20,215 nt of DNA. Source: a virus. Position numbers and translations under genes: made by a program. Positions 8,653 to 16,996 of this stretch are shown piece by piece. The stretch is taken from positions 1-20,215 of the IMG/VR virus record IMGVR_UViG_3300025646_000501; one strand, given 5' to 3'. The notes beneath the pieces were generated by a model, which saw nothing but the letters and a program-made list of their open reading frames with translations, did no database searches and had not been told where the DNA came from. The number at the start of each line of letters is the position of its first letter. Positions within the stretch are counted from its first letter, which is position 1.

Positions 8653-8679
8653 AAAAAAGAGGGAAATTAATCCCTCTTT
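8653..8679 (-). terminator. Rho-independent terminator after the major capsid gene
   Basis: On the minus strand a nine-base stem AAAGAGGGA / TCCCTCTTT (8679-8671 with 8664-8656) encloses a six-base loop TTAATT and is followed by T-rich sequence. It lies about 27 bases after the capsid stop, as expected for a strongly expressed gene, and touches the next promoter-like element. The opposite strand has a shorter T-run, so weak action both ways is possible. Confidence 0.75.
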
Positions 8680-8705
8680 ATATTTATGTAAATTCTTACA
8701 AATTT

Positions 8706-10055
8706 TTAGCCTTTAACTAAAACGAAATTGTTTCTACCCATTGTACATAATGCTCTTTCAGATAACATATGTAATTGGTTAGCATCTAAGTCAGAGTTGT
8801 TAGCTCCACCTGCTGAACCTGTAGACCATACTTTGTAACGTCTGTCTTCAGTTGCAGATTTACGGTATTTAACGTGTAAGAATGGTAAAGTAGCGTTAGC
8901 TCCTAATACTTCATCACGTACAGTTTTAGTTCCAGAAGGACACAGAACACCATTGATAGCGTTGTTACCTTCAAATAAACCACGAGCAGTTGGGTCATCT
9001 AAGTATTTCCATTGAGACTTGTAGATTTCGAAACCTGCAACTTTGAATCCTGTGAATCCTAAGTTTAAAGCCATATACTCACTGTTGTTGAAAGCACCGT
9101 AAGAAGTACCACCTACACCATAAGAATTTTGAGCAGCTAACATATAATCTAACTCTCTGTCTTGTTCGAAGTCATTCATCATAATGTACTCAGAGATTGC
9201 ACCTTGACGGTTTAATCTAGCTAATACTTCGTCAACATCAGCTAAAGTAGAGATAACACCTGAGAAAATATTTCCTTGTTCAACAGCTTCGAAGAAACCT
9301 TCAGTTCCTGTAAATCCAGCAGTAGCAGCAGCAGAACCACTTTCGAAAGAAACACCCTCTACCATACCCATTTCTAAGTAGTCATCAAATCTTTGACGAG
9401 ATTGCGCTCTTGATTTTAAGTACCATAAGTACCCCATTCCATTTTCTCCTTCAACTTCAATCCAACCAACTTGAGCCATATCAGAACCATTAACTTCGTC
9501 TAACTCTTTGATGATGATTGGTTTGTTTTCGAAGATGTCTGGTTGTGCCTCTAAAGACTCTTCTCTACCATTAGTTCCTTTTCTGTACTCATTAGAGTAA
9601 GTGAACATAGAGATTCCTGTAGTAGCTAAAGTTCCCCATCCAGCAGCCTCAACTGGCAATACAGTAAAATCTGTTCCAGCAGGGTCTACAGCAGAAACAA
9701 TACCTTTTTTCTCAACACCTGCTCCATCAACAATGATAACAGTATCGTTTTTACGGAAAGGGTGTCCAGCTAAAGAGAATACGTTAGCCGCACGAGCAAC
9801 CGCAGTAGCAACTGGTCTTAAACGACCTTCTTCAGACCATTTAATTAAGTCAGACTGAATAGGCATCTCTTGACCCATTCTCTCTAAGAATCCTTTTAAT
9901 GATTGATTACCATAACGAGCAAATTCTTTCTCGTATAACTCAGGAAGGAACTGATTTGTAAAGTCGAAATCAGACGCATCTAAGTAGTTTGAAGACAAAA
10001 TTTCTTTTGTCGCAGTAGGAGTTAATTTAATTCCTGGATTAGCTAATAATGCCAT
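8706..10055 (-). CDS. Major capsid protein
   Basis: This 449-residue protein follows the scaffold gene and is the expected size for an HK97-fold capsid protein. The N-terminal arm (1-60) includes NQFLPELYEKEFARYGNQSL. A beta-rich section at about 95-150 (KNDTVIIVDGAGVEKKGIVS) looks like an inserted or extended loop domain. The central region has the helix SRAQSRQRFDDYLEMGMVEG (215-234). An A-domain-like part holds SEYIMMNDFEQDRELDYMLA (288-307) and GFTGFKVAGFEIYKSQW (333-349). Arginine is often coded CGT, and the DNA looks less AT-rich than the neighbours, as expected for high expression. It has no nearby promoter of its own, so it is likely co-transcribed with the scaffold; a hairpin terminator follows. 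The crAss-like assignment is inferred from context and recollection of the family. Confidence 0.88.
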   Translation of the reverse strand: MALLANPGIKLTPTATKEILSSNYLDASDFDFTNQFLPELYEKEFARYGNQSLKGFLERMGQEMPIQSDLIKWSEEGRLRPVATAVARAANVFSLAGHPFRKNDTVIIVDGAGVEKKGIVSAVDPAGTDFTVLPVEAAGWGTLATTGISMFTYSNEYRKGTNGREESLEAQPDIFENKPIIIKELDEVNGSDMAQVGWIEVEGENGMGYLWYLKSRAQSRQRFDDYLEMGMVEGVSFESGSAAATAGFTGTEGFFEAVEQGNIFSGVISTLADVDEVLARLNRQGAISEYIMMNDFEQDRELDYMLAAQNSYGVGGTSYGAFNNSEYMALNLGFTGFKVAGFEIYKSQWKYLDDPTARGLFEGNNAINGVLCPSGTKTVRDEVLGANATLPFLHVKYRKSATEDRRYKVWSTGSAGGANNSDLDANQLHMLSERALCTMGRNNFVLVKG

Positions 10056-10077
10056 AATTTTTGTTTTTTGTTAATTT

Positions 10078-11094
10078 TTATAATAATTTAAACTTTGTGC
10101 CAGACGATATAGTTTGCGGTGCTGGTCTCATAGACATATCTATGTTTTTACTACTTTTCACTTCACTCTCTATTGCTTTTGCATAAGCTGTCTCGTAAAT
10201 ATTTTTTAAGACAGACTCATAATTCATTGCGACATAAAGGGCTTTGTGATAACCTTCAGCATCTTTAATTAAACCATTCTCATCTAAGAACTTACTAAAG
10301 AAGTTCGTAACATTTTTTTGTGTTTCCCTTACAGATTCAATACTATTTGGTTTTTGGACAATTACATCATCTCCAATTTTAAATTCAAAACCTTTGAACT
10401 CATTTGAAAATAACTCATCTGTCTTTTGCAAAAAGTATTCTCCGTGTTTTTTAGAAACTTCTTCTTGTGATTTAAGAGCCTCTAAAGTTTCCTTAGCTAC
10501 TTTGTAATCTTCAGGAATAACATTACTATTAGTAACCTCCAATGGTATGTTCCATTTTTCCTTTTGTTTTTCAAAGTAATCTAAAGCTTCTTTGTGAGCC
10601 TTCTTTAAAGCACGATTTTTTTTATTGATAGTTCTTTCATCGTCATAGTCTGAGTCATAAGCAAATGCTTCTGCAAATTCTTCATTAATATCTATATCGT
10701 CAAACTCAGGGTTGTTTTCCTTAATGTACATCTTTACGAGTTCATCATTACTTAAACTTGAGTAATCCTTTTGATAGTTAATAAAGTCTTCATAGCCTCT
10801 ACCTGTTTCTTCTTTAAACTCTAAATACTTCTTAATGTCTGAAGGTAATTCCTTCTCCTCAGACTTAGACGCTACCTTAGAGTATAAATCCTCTTTAGAC
10901 TTGATAAATTCAAGAACTTCATCTTCACTATTAAATTTAAGAACATTATCTTCTGTTGTAACAGCATCTGTAACTTGTTCGGTTACTTGTTCGTTCACTT
11001 CGGTAACTTGTTCATTGTCAATGATCACATCATTTTCTTGAACACTACCATTATCTTCTTGACTCCATTCAGAGCCTTCTAATTTGAACTTCAT
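10078..11094 (-). CDS. Scaffold protein
   Basis: This 338-residue, acidic, highly helical protein is encoded immediately before the major capsid gene, the classic place for a scaffold. The N-terminal 50 residues are disordered and acidic, with short repeats of EQVTE. Long charged helices fill about 50-220, and a conserved-looking C-terminal part has AEGYHKALYVAMNYESVLKN, then SKNIDMSMRPAPQTISSG (about 315-332). That last motif is one I recognise from phage scaffold-type proteins. Scaffolds bind the inside of the growing procapsid and leave before or during DNA packaging; the C-terminal segment usually contacts the capsid protein. No protease motif is visible, so removal by cleavage would need another gene. 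A TAATTTTG element upstream may begin the scaffold-capsid transcript. Confidence 0.75.
   Translation of the reverse strand: MKFKLEGSEWSQEDNGSVQENDVIIDNEQVTEVNEQVTEQVTDAVTTEDNVLKFNSEDEVLEFIKSKEDLYSKVASKSEEKELPSDIKKYLEFKEETGRGYEDFINYQKDYSSLSNDELVKMYIKENNPEFDDIDINEEFAEAFAYDSDYDDERTINKKNRALKKAHKEALDYFEKQKEKWNIPLEVTNSNVIPEDYKVAKETLEALKSQEEVSKKHGEYFLQKTDELFSNEFKGFEFKIGDDVIVQKPNSIESVRETQKNVTNFFSKFLDENGLIKDAEGYHKALYVAMNYESVLKNIYETAYAKAIESEVKSSKNIDMSMRPAPQTISSGTKFKLL
10970..11014. repeat. Short in-gene tandem repeat in the scaffold gene
   Basis: Three near-identical 12-base units (10970-10981, 10982-10993 and 11003-11014; type GTAACTTGTTCG) with a nine-base divergent spacer encode the EQVTE-type repeats at residues 28-43 of the scaffold. 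Such units can change number by slippage. Confidence 0.6.
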
Positions 11095-11124
11095 ACTTTA
11101 TTTAGATTAGATTAAAATTTTTTG

Positions 11125-11132
11125 CAAAATTA
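11125..11132 (-). promoter_or_regulatory. Promoter -7 element (TAATTTTG) for scaffold and capsid
   Basis: Between portal and scaffold the minus strand reads CGTAATTTTGCAAAAAATTTTAATC. TAATTTTG fits TAnnTTTG and carries the same GCA extension as the other sites, about 31 bases before the scaffold start. No TTTG box was found at -33, and no hairpin terminates the portal transcript ahead of it, so readthrough from terL-portal is likely. Confidence 0.42.
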
Positions 11133-11151
11133 CGAAATATTAAGGTATAAA

Positions 11152-13593
11152 TTAACGAGGTTCAAATTGTCCTAACGAAAACGAATCAAGGGAATCTTCA
11201 CTACTCTCGAAATTTATAGATGACATATCTTTTTTACGTTGCTCAATCATCTTAGATTGTTGTGTAGCTTGTAACTTAGTTCTCTCGTCTTTTCTATCTT
11301 CCTTCATAGTTTCTTTGCTCTTCATACCTTCAACTTCAACGCCTTTTATTTGCATTTGGTATTGAAACTCTCTTTCCATCAATTGTAATTTTAATTGAGC
11401 CTCCATTTGCATTTTTTCCATTTCAGCTTGAACTCTTGTCTGTTCCACCATTGCTTTAGATTGCCCCTCTAATTGAATTAATTGAGCCTTACTTTCTGAA
11501 GCCGCTTGTGCAGATTGAATATTAGATTGGGTTTGAGCTTGCATTTTTTGCATTTCAGACTCTTGTCTTTCCTTCATCTTCTTATCTTTTCTTACTGCAA
11601 GGTATTTACCTGCCAATTTCATATTCTTAATACCTAAAATAGCATACTTATCTTCAACACCAAGATTACCTTGTTGTATCTCTAAAGAAATATCTGCTTC
11701 CAATTTAGCTCTTTCTTCTTCATCTGGAACTAAATCTATATTAATAGCAAAGTCGTGTAAATAAGAATCTTTAATGGTTTTTAAGACATCAACATTGTTT
11801 GATGATATTTTATTAATTAAGTCATCTTTCATTTCAGAGTACTCCAATATATCAGAAACTCTAATAGCTATACATTTAGCTAATTCTCTAGTTACAAACA
11901 TACTACCTTCTAATATGTGTCTTGTTGCTACATTTGACGAGTAAGCCGCCATTTTTTGAATACCAACTAAACTATTTTTATCTGGATTACTAGCGTCAAT
12001 TGCTTGATTAATACCTGTTACAGATGCAATCATATCCATAGATATCTGAATTGAGTTCCACAACGAATTAATCTTATCTTGACCTGAAGAATGTCTAATT
12101 TCTTGAATTGGAACTTTAGCGTTATTAAATTCTCCTCCAACATTAGAACTCCTACCAATAACAGAACCAGTTTGGAAGTACATATTTAATGCGTCTTCTA
12201 CGGTATATTTGTTTCCGTTACCTAGTTTAATACCAACTAAACCATCTACATCAATATATTGACCATCAGGAACTACCCTTTGTTTTATTTGTTGTAGTTT
12301 TAACCAAGACATTTGAATGTCATCAGCAAAAGGTATCATTCTATTTACAGTTGAATCAATGTAACCTCTATACATTTTAGGTGCTACACCAATGTAATTT
12401 GGAAGTACTTTATTTAGATTAGATTTGCTCTTAACCATATTCTTTACAACTTCCCATTGCAGCATAATACTTGTACCTAATACCAATACCCCTTCAAACC
12501 AAACTTCTTCAATTTTAGTTAGTTTTTCAAAGTCAGCATCTCCTGTTCCTTTATACACAAAGTCATTACTTTTTGGTATTACCTTTAATCCACCCTTTGA
12601 GTTTTTTTTCTTTTTCCAAACCCTCTCTCTTGAAGTTTTATAATTAAAATATAGCAAACCTATTTTACCATCTAATACGTCTGTATTTTGGCTATCGTAA
12701 TTTAATTCATAATAATTATTCCAAGAATTAGATATGCTCTGTAATCTTTGTTTTTGTTCATTAGTTAGGTTTGGATATTCCTTATAAACCTCTGATAAAT
12801 TTACATTTTTATATTCTCCAAAGTAAAAACAATCTTGAAAATAAGGGTCTTCTGTGTAAGACCATATTAGATTTGCAGGATCTACATACTCTAATTTAAC
12901 ACCATCTGTAGGTGTAAACCTATGTTTAGCGAAACCTACCCCTACTTCAATTAAATCTTTTTCTACTTTTCTCCTTATGGTTTTATCGTAATCATTGAAC
13001 TTAAATATAGACTCTATGGATACTTCTTGAGCTATTTCAATTGGTGGTTTATACTCTAATTCCATTTGAATATCTAACTCCTCTTTTGAACCAGGAATCT
13101 TATCAATCGGAACAGATGTAACATCTATGCCTAATTTATTCTTAATATCAATAGCCATATCCTTACCGACCATATCTCTCTCTAATGCTCTTTTCTTATC
13201 AGCCCTTTCTTTTATAGATGTAGGGTCTACTGAAGTAGCTTTTATTTGAAACTCTCTTTGAGCCATACCATTAGCTAAAATATCTACATATTTTGGTACT
13301 ACAGGTATAACCTTCCAATCTAAATTCAAGTAAGACATATCTCCATTTACTGCAAACTTCTCCTTGTATTTAGCAAGTCCTTGAGTTCCATTAGCATACA
13401 TTCTTCTGTTGTGAAATTCATCTCTTTGCTCGAAATACTTACAGCTTCTTGCACTTCTTGAAAACCATTCATATTGAATTGCCTCACCTACTTGTAAACC
13501 ATAATCTGTACTCGATTGAACCTCAAAAGGTACATTTTGTTGAGGAAAGCTTCTGTAGGTAATAGAAACACCTTCTGTTTTCTTTTTAATCAT
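11152..13593 (-). CDS. Portal protein
   Basis: This 813-residue protein sits directly after terL and forms the dodecameric ring through which DNA enters and leaves the head. Residues about 95-115 (PVVPKYVDILANGMAQREF) and 235-260 (VDPANLIWSYTEDPYFQDC) lie in the clip/wing part. The segment 405-450 (PKMYRGYIDSTVNRMIPFAD, then a long helix) and SVTGINQAIDASNP (524-537) are portal-like, the latter resembling the TGI motif before the crown helices. Residues about 660-790 are an extreme Gln/Met/Lys/Glu-rich coiled coil that would extend the barrel or crown into the capsid. Its length suits crAss-like portals. The start is fixed by the junction TAA-TT-ATG with terL, and a promoter-like site follows its stop. 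Confidence 0.85.
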   Translation of the reverse strand: MIKKKTEGVSITYRSFPQQNVPFEVQSSTDYGLQVGEAIQYEWFSRSARSCKYFEQRDEFHNRRMYANGTQGLAKYKEKFAVNGDMSYLNLDWKVIPVVPKYVDILANGMAQREFQIKATSVDPTSIKERADKKRALERDMVGKDMAIDIKNKLGIDVTSVPIDKIPGSKEELDIQMELEYKPPIEIAQEVSIESIFKFNDYDKTIRRKVEKDLIEVGVGFAKHRFTPTDGVKLEYVDPANLIWSYTEDPYFQDCFYFGEYKNVNLSEVYKEYPNLTNEQKQRLQSISNSWNNYYELNYDSQNTDVLDGKIGLLYFNYKTSRERVWKKKKNSKGGLKVIPKSNDFVYKGTGDADFEKLTKIEEVWFEGVLVLGTSIMLQWEVVKNMVKSKSNLNKVLPNYIGVAPKMYRGYIDSTVNRMIPFADDIQMSWLKLQQIKQRVVPDGQYIDVDGLVGIKLGNGNKYTVEDALNMYFQTGSVIGRSSNVGGEFNNAKVPIQEIRHSSGQDKINSLWNSIQISMDMIASVTGINQAIDASNPDKNSLVGIQKMAAYSSNVATRHILEGSMFVTRELAKCIAIRVSDILEYSEMKDDLINKISSNNVDVLKTIKDSYLHDFAINIDLVPDEEERAKLEADISLEIQQGNLGVEDKYAILGIKNMKLAGKYLAVRKDKKMKERQESEMQKMQAQTQSNIQSAQAASESKAQLIQLEGQSKAMVEQTRVQAEMEKMQMEAQLKLQLMEREFQYQMQIKGVEVEGMKSKETMKEDRKDERTKLQATQQSKMIEQRKKDMSSINFESSEDSLDSFSLGQFEPR

Positions 13594-13595
13594 AA

Positions 13596-16223
13596 TTAAT
13601 TATTATATAGTCTTAGGTTTATAGTAATATCTTTTACTTCTTTCTTTCTCGGTTGATACATCTTTCTGTTTACAGCCATAATAGCTAATCCAGAACTAAT
13701 AGCAGCATCGTGTTTTGTTCTATTGTTTATATCAAATTTTTTCCAATCATTTAACGTAAAATTGAAAGGCATATTCATTGATATATCTCCATCTTCATTT
13801 TCTCCAACGTATTTCTCTATGTAAGATTCTATAGCGGCAGCGTGCATCTGTTTAACATCTTCAGACGAGTTAGGTATCCCTCCAAGCTCTTTCTCTGTAG
13901 GTGATAATCTATTCTCAACCTTGTCTGGTCTTGTAATAGAAAACCCTCTGTAACCTCTATTCTTAAAGTGATACAACAACCTCTGTTTATTATTCTCAAT
14001 TAATATAGGCATACCATAAAATACACAAGCCATTAACACATCTTCAAAGAACATCTCTGCTGTCCTTGGTCTTGATACATACTCCAGAAAGAATGTGTTA
14101 TTAGGCGCATCTGAAAAGGATAATCCTGTAAGTCCGTGTAAAGCTCCCTTAGAACCTCTACTTCCTTCTTCGCTATATGAACCATCTTTTCTAACACCAT
14201 CTACAGTAGTTGAAATATCATAAGGGTCACAACCAAAAGCACCAATATCTTCATTTAATGGGTGTCTTGAATGGTCTCCGTATGAGTTCTTCCACTGAAA
14301 CTTATTCCTCATTTCCTCTGACGGTATCCAACTAACTAAAAATCTACCTTTTTCATTAGGATACCATTCTACAATTGTATCTTGCACCCCATCTTTCCAT
14401 TGGAAATTACCTCTAACTAATTTTCTTTCTACCTCGTGGTCGTCATTTATCTTTATTTGTGATAATATTTTTTCAAGGTTAAATGTAGATTGTAACATTT
14501 CATCTCTGAATGCCTCTTCTATAGTCATAGGGAATGCTCTTAACTCTTCGTTGTATGCAATATCGCTTTCCTTCTTTTTACTTAATCTTTTAGCTTCTAA
14601 GAATTGAATCGAACCAATTGTTATCCATATGCCTTGAGCATTATAAAAACCATTTCCTTTTTCAACTACTTCGTGACATACACCATACTTATCAGTGTAT
14701 TCCTCCATATTTTTGTGAGCAGGTAAAAAGTATGTATATAATCCTGAAGGGGTACGACCTGTAATCTTATTTCTTTTCTTAACCATAGAAGACTTGTATA
14801 ACTCAAAGTACTCTTCTCCACCATCCTTCATTGCTGCAACAGTAGAACCTACAAACGCCTTACCTACAATCCTACCTCCTGTATCAAATGTAGGGGATAC
14901 TTGACCCCAGTGTTTTTCAAAGTTTGCAGGTTTGGTCCATTTTGATGCCTCATCAGCTAAATACCTAAACATCTTCTGTCCATCATAAGAATCATTCTTT
15001 GTAGGTAAAAAGTCAATTAAAGTATTTAAGTAATCGTCTGTATTTGTATCTTTCTTTTTCTTCCCTGTCTTTGTTCTATCTGATGGTTTTGCAAACTCCA
15101 AGAACTTCTTAGAATCTTCAACACCCTTAACAACAGGTTTAAAGAAAAAAGGTAAATTTAAAAAACCATAGCTCAACTTTGAAAACGCCTTTTCAGCATC
15201 ATCATTAGATTTAGATGTTATCCCAAGTCTTGCATTTGATACAGAAGTCGCGTCATTAAGTAGTTGACATATAATTTGATATGTATAACCTGTACGTCTT
15301 GACTTAACAAATAATTCTCCAAGACACCGTGTATCTACTATACAAGCTTGTGTAAAGTAAAACATATCTCTTTGAGCATATCTGAAGTCCATATAACCTC
15401 CAGAGTCTTCCATTTTAATCCATTGCAATGCAAAGTAATGAGTTCCTGTTAAATATTCAGGCTTACCATTATTCATAAACCAAACACCCTCTCTTCTTCT
15501 TCTGAATTCCTCTACAATGTATTCTGTATAAGCCTCTGCTGTATCTTGAGACAAACCACTTGGTTCATAAATCCTTCTCCAATATTGGTCTTCCTTCTTT
15601 AAATCACTAAATAATATATGCTTCTTCATTGGAACTTTAGGTAAAATAACATTAAGGTCACCTACCTTTATCATTTCCCCTCTAGTTCCCTTTGGATCTA
15701 ATATTATAGCGTCATTTTCTTTATCATACCATTCCTTATAGTAGTCTTTGGCTGGTAAAAATTCACCTGAAGCAAATTTCTCTGGATACCCTCTCTTAAA
15801 TTCATTTTCCTTTAAATTGATATTATCTGCATCTAACTGCATTCTTAATTCAATTAAGGCTGAGTCTATCTCTATGATAGCTTGATGAATTGATGGTTTT
15901 ACTGAAATAGCAAGGTGATGTTTAGAAGGATCTAAGTCATCATAATCAATTTTAGTCCTTAAAGCCTTTCTAAGGACTTCTAAGGCAATATCTCCTGCCT
16001 TGATTAGTCTTTTTACATACTTCTTTAAAGTAGCTTCATTTGGAGCGTTATTGCTATTCTGCCACCTAAGAAGTAAATCCTTACCATACTTAAATGAATC
16101 AACCTTTGCTTTAACAATTGTTTTTACCTTGTCAGCATCAACTAAGGACATATCGGTTTCATACTCCAATCCTTCGATTACGGTATCTACAGCAATTTCT
16201 ATATCCTTACTTAATCCTCTCAT
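13596..16223 (-). CDS. terL: Terminase large subunit
   Basis: This 875-residue protein has the two catalytic parts of a packaging motor. The ATPase carries a Walker A-type loop KSRRTGYT (307-314), a Walker B YLADEA (421-426, with D424 and E425) and a coupling motif GST (459-461). The nuclease has the RNase H-like acidic residues D666 (GCDPYD), E743 (LIENN) and D839 (KHDAA). In Walker A the usual GK[ST] lysine is tyrosine, with lysine at the start of the loop; lambda gpA uses a similar deviant loop. A long N-terminal helical extension (1-290) precedes the motor. TerL pumps DNA through the portal and cuts concatemers. No small terminase gene was recognised. Its ATG overlaps the stop of the GroES-like gene (ATGA), implying coupling. 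Confidence 0.93.
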   Translation of the reverse strand: MRGLSKDIEIAVDTVIEGLEYETDMSLVDADKVKTIVKAKVDSFKYGKDLLLRWQNSNNAPNEATLKKYVKRLIKAGDIALEVLRKALRTKIDYDDLDPSKHHLAISVKPSIHQAIIEIDSALIELRMQLDADNINLKENEFKRGYPEKFASGEFLPAKDYYKEWYDKENDAIILDPKGTRGEMIKVGDLNVILPKVPMKKHILFSDLKKEDQYWRRIYEPSGLSQDTAEAYTEYIVEEFRRRREGVWFMNNGKPEYLTGTHYFALQWIKMEDSGGYMDFRYAQRDMFYFTQACIVDTRCLGELFVKSRRTGYTYQIICQLLNDATSVSNARLGITSKSNDDAEKAFSKLSYGFLNLPFFFKPVVKGVEDSKKFLEFAKPSDRTKTGKKKKDTNTDDYLNTLIDFLPTKNDSYDGQKMFRYLADEASKWTKPANFEKHWGQVSPTFDTGGRIVGKAFVGSTVAAMKDGGEEYFELYKSSMVKKRNKITGRTPSGLYTYFLPAHKNMEEYTDKYGVCHEVVEKGNGFYNAQGIWITIGSIQFLEAKRLSKKKESDIAYNEELRAFPMTIEEAFRDEMLQSTFNLEKILSQIKINDDHEVERKLVRGNFQWKDGVQDTIVEWYPNEKGRFLVSWIPSEEMRNKFQWKNSYGDHSRHPLNEDIGAFGCDPYDISTTVDGVRKDGSYSEEGSRGSKGALHGLTGLSFSDAPNNTFFLEYVSRPRTAEMFFEDVLMACVFYGMPILIENNKQRLLYHFKNRGYRGFSITRPDKVENRLSPTEKELGGIPNSSEDVKQMHAAAIESYIEKYVGENEDGDISMNMPFNFTLNDWKKFDINNRTKHDAAISSGLAIMAVNRKMYQPRKKEVKDITINLRLYNN

Positions 16224-16768
16224 AATGTAAATAGTATTCTATTTTGGTTAATCATATAAAGACTCTCTCCAAATACATTAAATTCATATTCAGAATCCTC
16301 CTTCATTCCAACTTTATCTCCTGCATTAAAATCTACCATATTCTTGTTCTTATATCTTAGAATACCAAATTGAGTTTCTGGAATTAATCCTTCCCACTTG
16401 TCCTTAATAAATGATTGTTGTACAAAACAATAAGGTGGAAGCGCAATCTTCTCTTTGGTATCTTTCTTTTCTACCATATAAGCTAATGGTATTTCAACAT
16501 AAAATAAATCGTCTTCAATGTGGTATTTACTTTCCAATGGAACACCTTGATTATTGTACTGAATTCTAAATGTATTATGGTGTACTACAATACTATCACC
16601 AACTTCAACATCTCCTTCATAACCAATAGGTAATGATACAACTTCGGCTAATCTTTGTGTAAAATTATGGTCCTCTACAGATGTATTTAAAATCAAACCA
16701 TCTTTATTCAAATTAGAATACCTCTCAGAATTAAGAGGTCTTACAATAAAATAATGTGGACTTTTCAT
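16220..16768 (-). CDS. Protein with two GroES-like (cpn10) halves
   Basis: I read this 182-residue protein as two tandem cpn10-like units. The first (about 5-100) begins YFIVRPLN, has GLILNTSVEDHNFTQRLAEV where GroES has its mobile loop and following strand, then VEVGDSIVV (54-62) and the closing strand around YVEIPLAYM. The second (about 112-181) has a shorter loop region, then FNAGDKVGM and FGESLYMINQNRILF, matching the end of GroES (VGDIVIF ... LIMSESDILAIV). Known cpn10 proteins cap the chaperonin; T4 gp31 does this for capsid folding. A co-chaperonin or a structural role is possible, but the hydrophobic mobile-loop tripeptide was not clearly located. It lies between a 74-residue unknown and terL with coupled junctions. 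The fold call comes from reading by eye. Confidence 0.55.
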   Translation of the reverse strand: MKSPHYFIVRPLNSERYSNLNKDGLILNTSVEDHNFTQRLAEVVSLPIGYEGDVEVGDSIVVHHNTFRIQYNNQGVPLESKYHIEDDLFYVEIPLAYMVEKKDTKEKIALPPYCFVQQSFIKDKWEGLIPETQFGILRYKNKNMVDFNAGDKVGMKEDSEYEFNVFGESLYMINQNRILFTL

Positions 16769-16771
16769 ATC

Positions 16772-16996
16772 TTATAAATCAGTTTCGTATTCAATATGTA
16801 CTACGGAATCAATATTAAAAGATTTCCATATCATTTTGATTTCGCTATCTGCTTCTCTTACATAGATGTCAAAGAACTTTCCTTCTTTAATAATATCTGA
16901 TACGACTCTAGCACCACCAAAGACCTTACTGCCTACTTGGTAATGCATAACATTGTCTTTATCTATCTTAATTGTTATTTTTCTAACTAAATTCAT
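16772..16996 (-). CDS. Small hypothetical protein (74 residues)
   Basis: No family is recognised. The sequence is compact and beta-strand-rich: an N-terminal strand KITIKID, a Gly-rich turn (VGSKVFGGA), then strands around FFDIYVRE, IKMIWKSF and VVHIEYETDL. No membrane segment or cysteine is present. It opens the unit that continues with the GroES-like gene, terL and portal: its stop is three bases before the next start, and a TATCTTTG promoter-like element with a 29-base leader repeat lies immediately upstream of its ATG. Position alone hints at packaging or head assembly. It is much too short for a typical small terminase and lacks a visible helix-turn-helix, so I do not call it that. Confidence 0.62.
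   Translation of the reverse strand: MNLVRKITIKIDKDNVMHYQVGSKVFGGARVVSDIIKEGKFFDIYVREADSEIKMIWKSFNIDSVVHIEYETDL

Noticed and set aside
10970-11014. Short repeats in the scaffold gene as a CRISPR-like array or origin iterons
   Set aside because: They are in frame, encode EQVTE units and lack regular spacers.
16772-16996. 74-residue protein before the GroES-like gene as the small terminase
   Set aside because: Too short, beta-rich, and no helix-turn-helix or coiled coil is visible.
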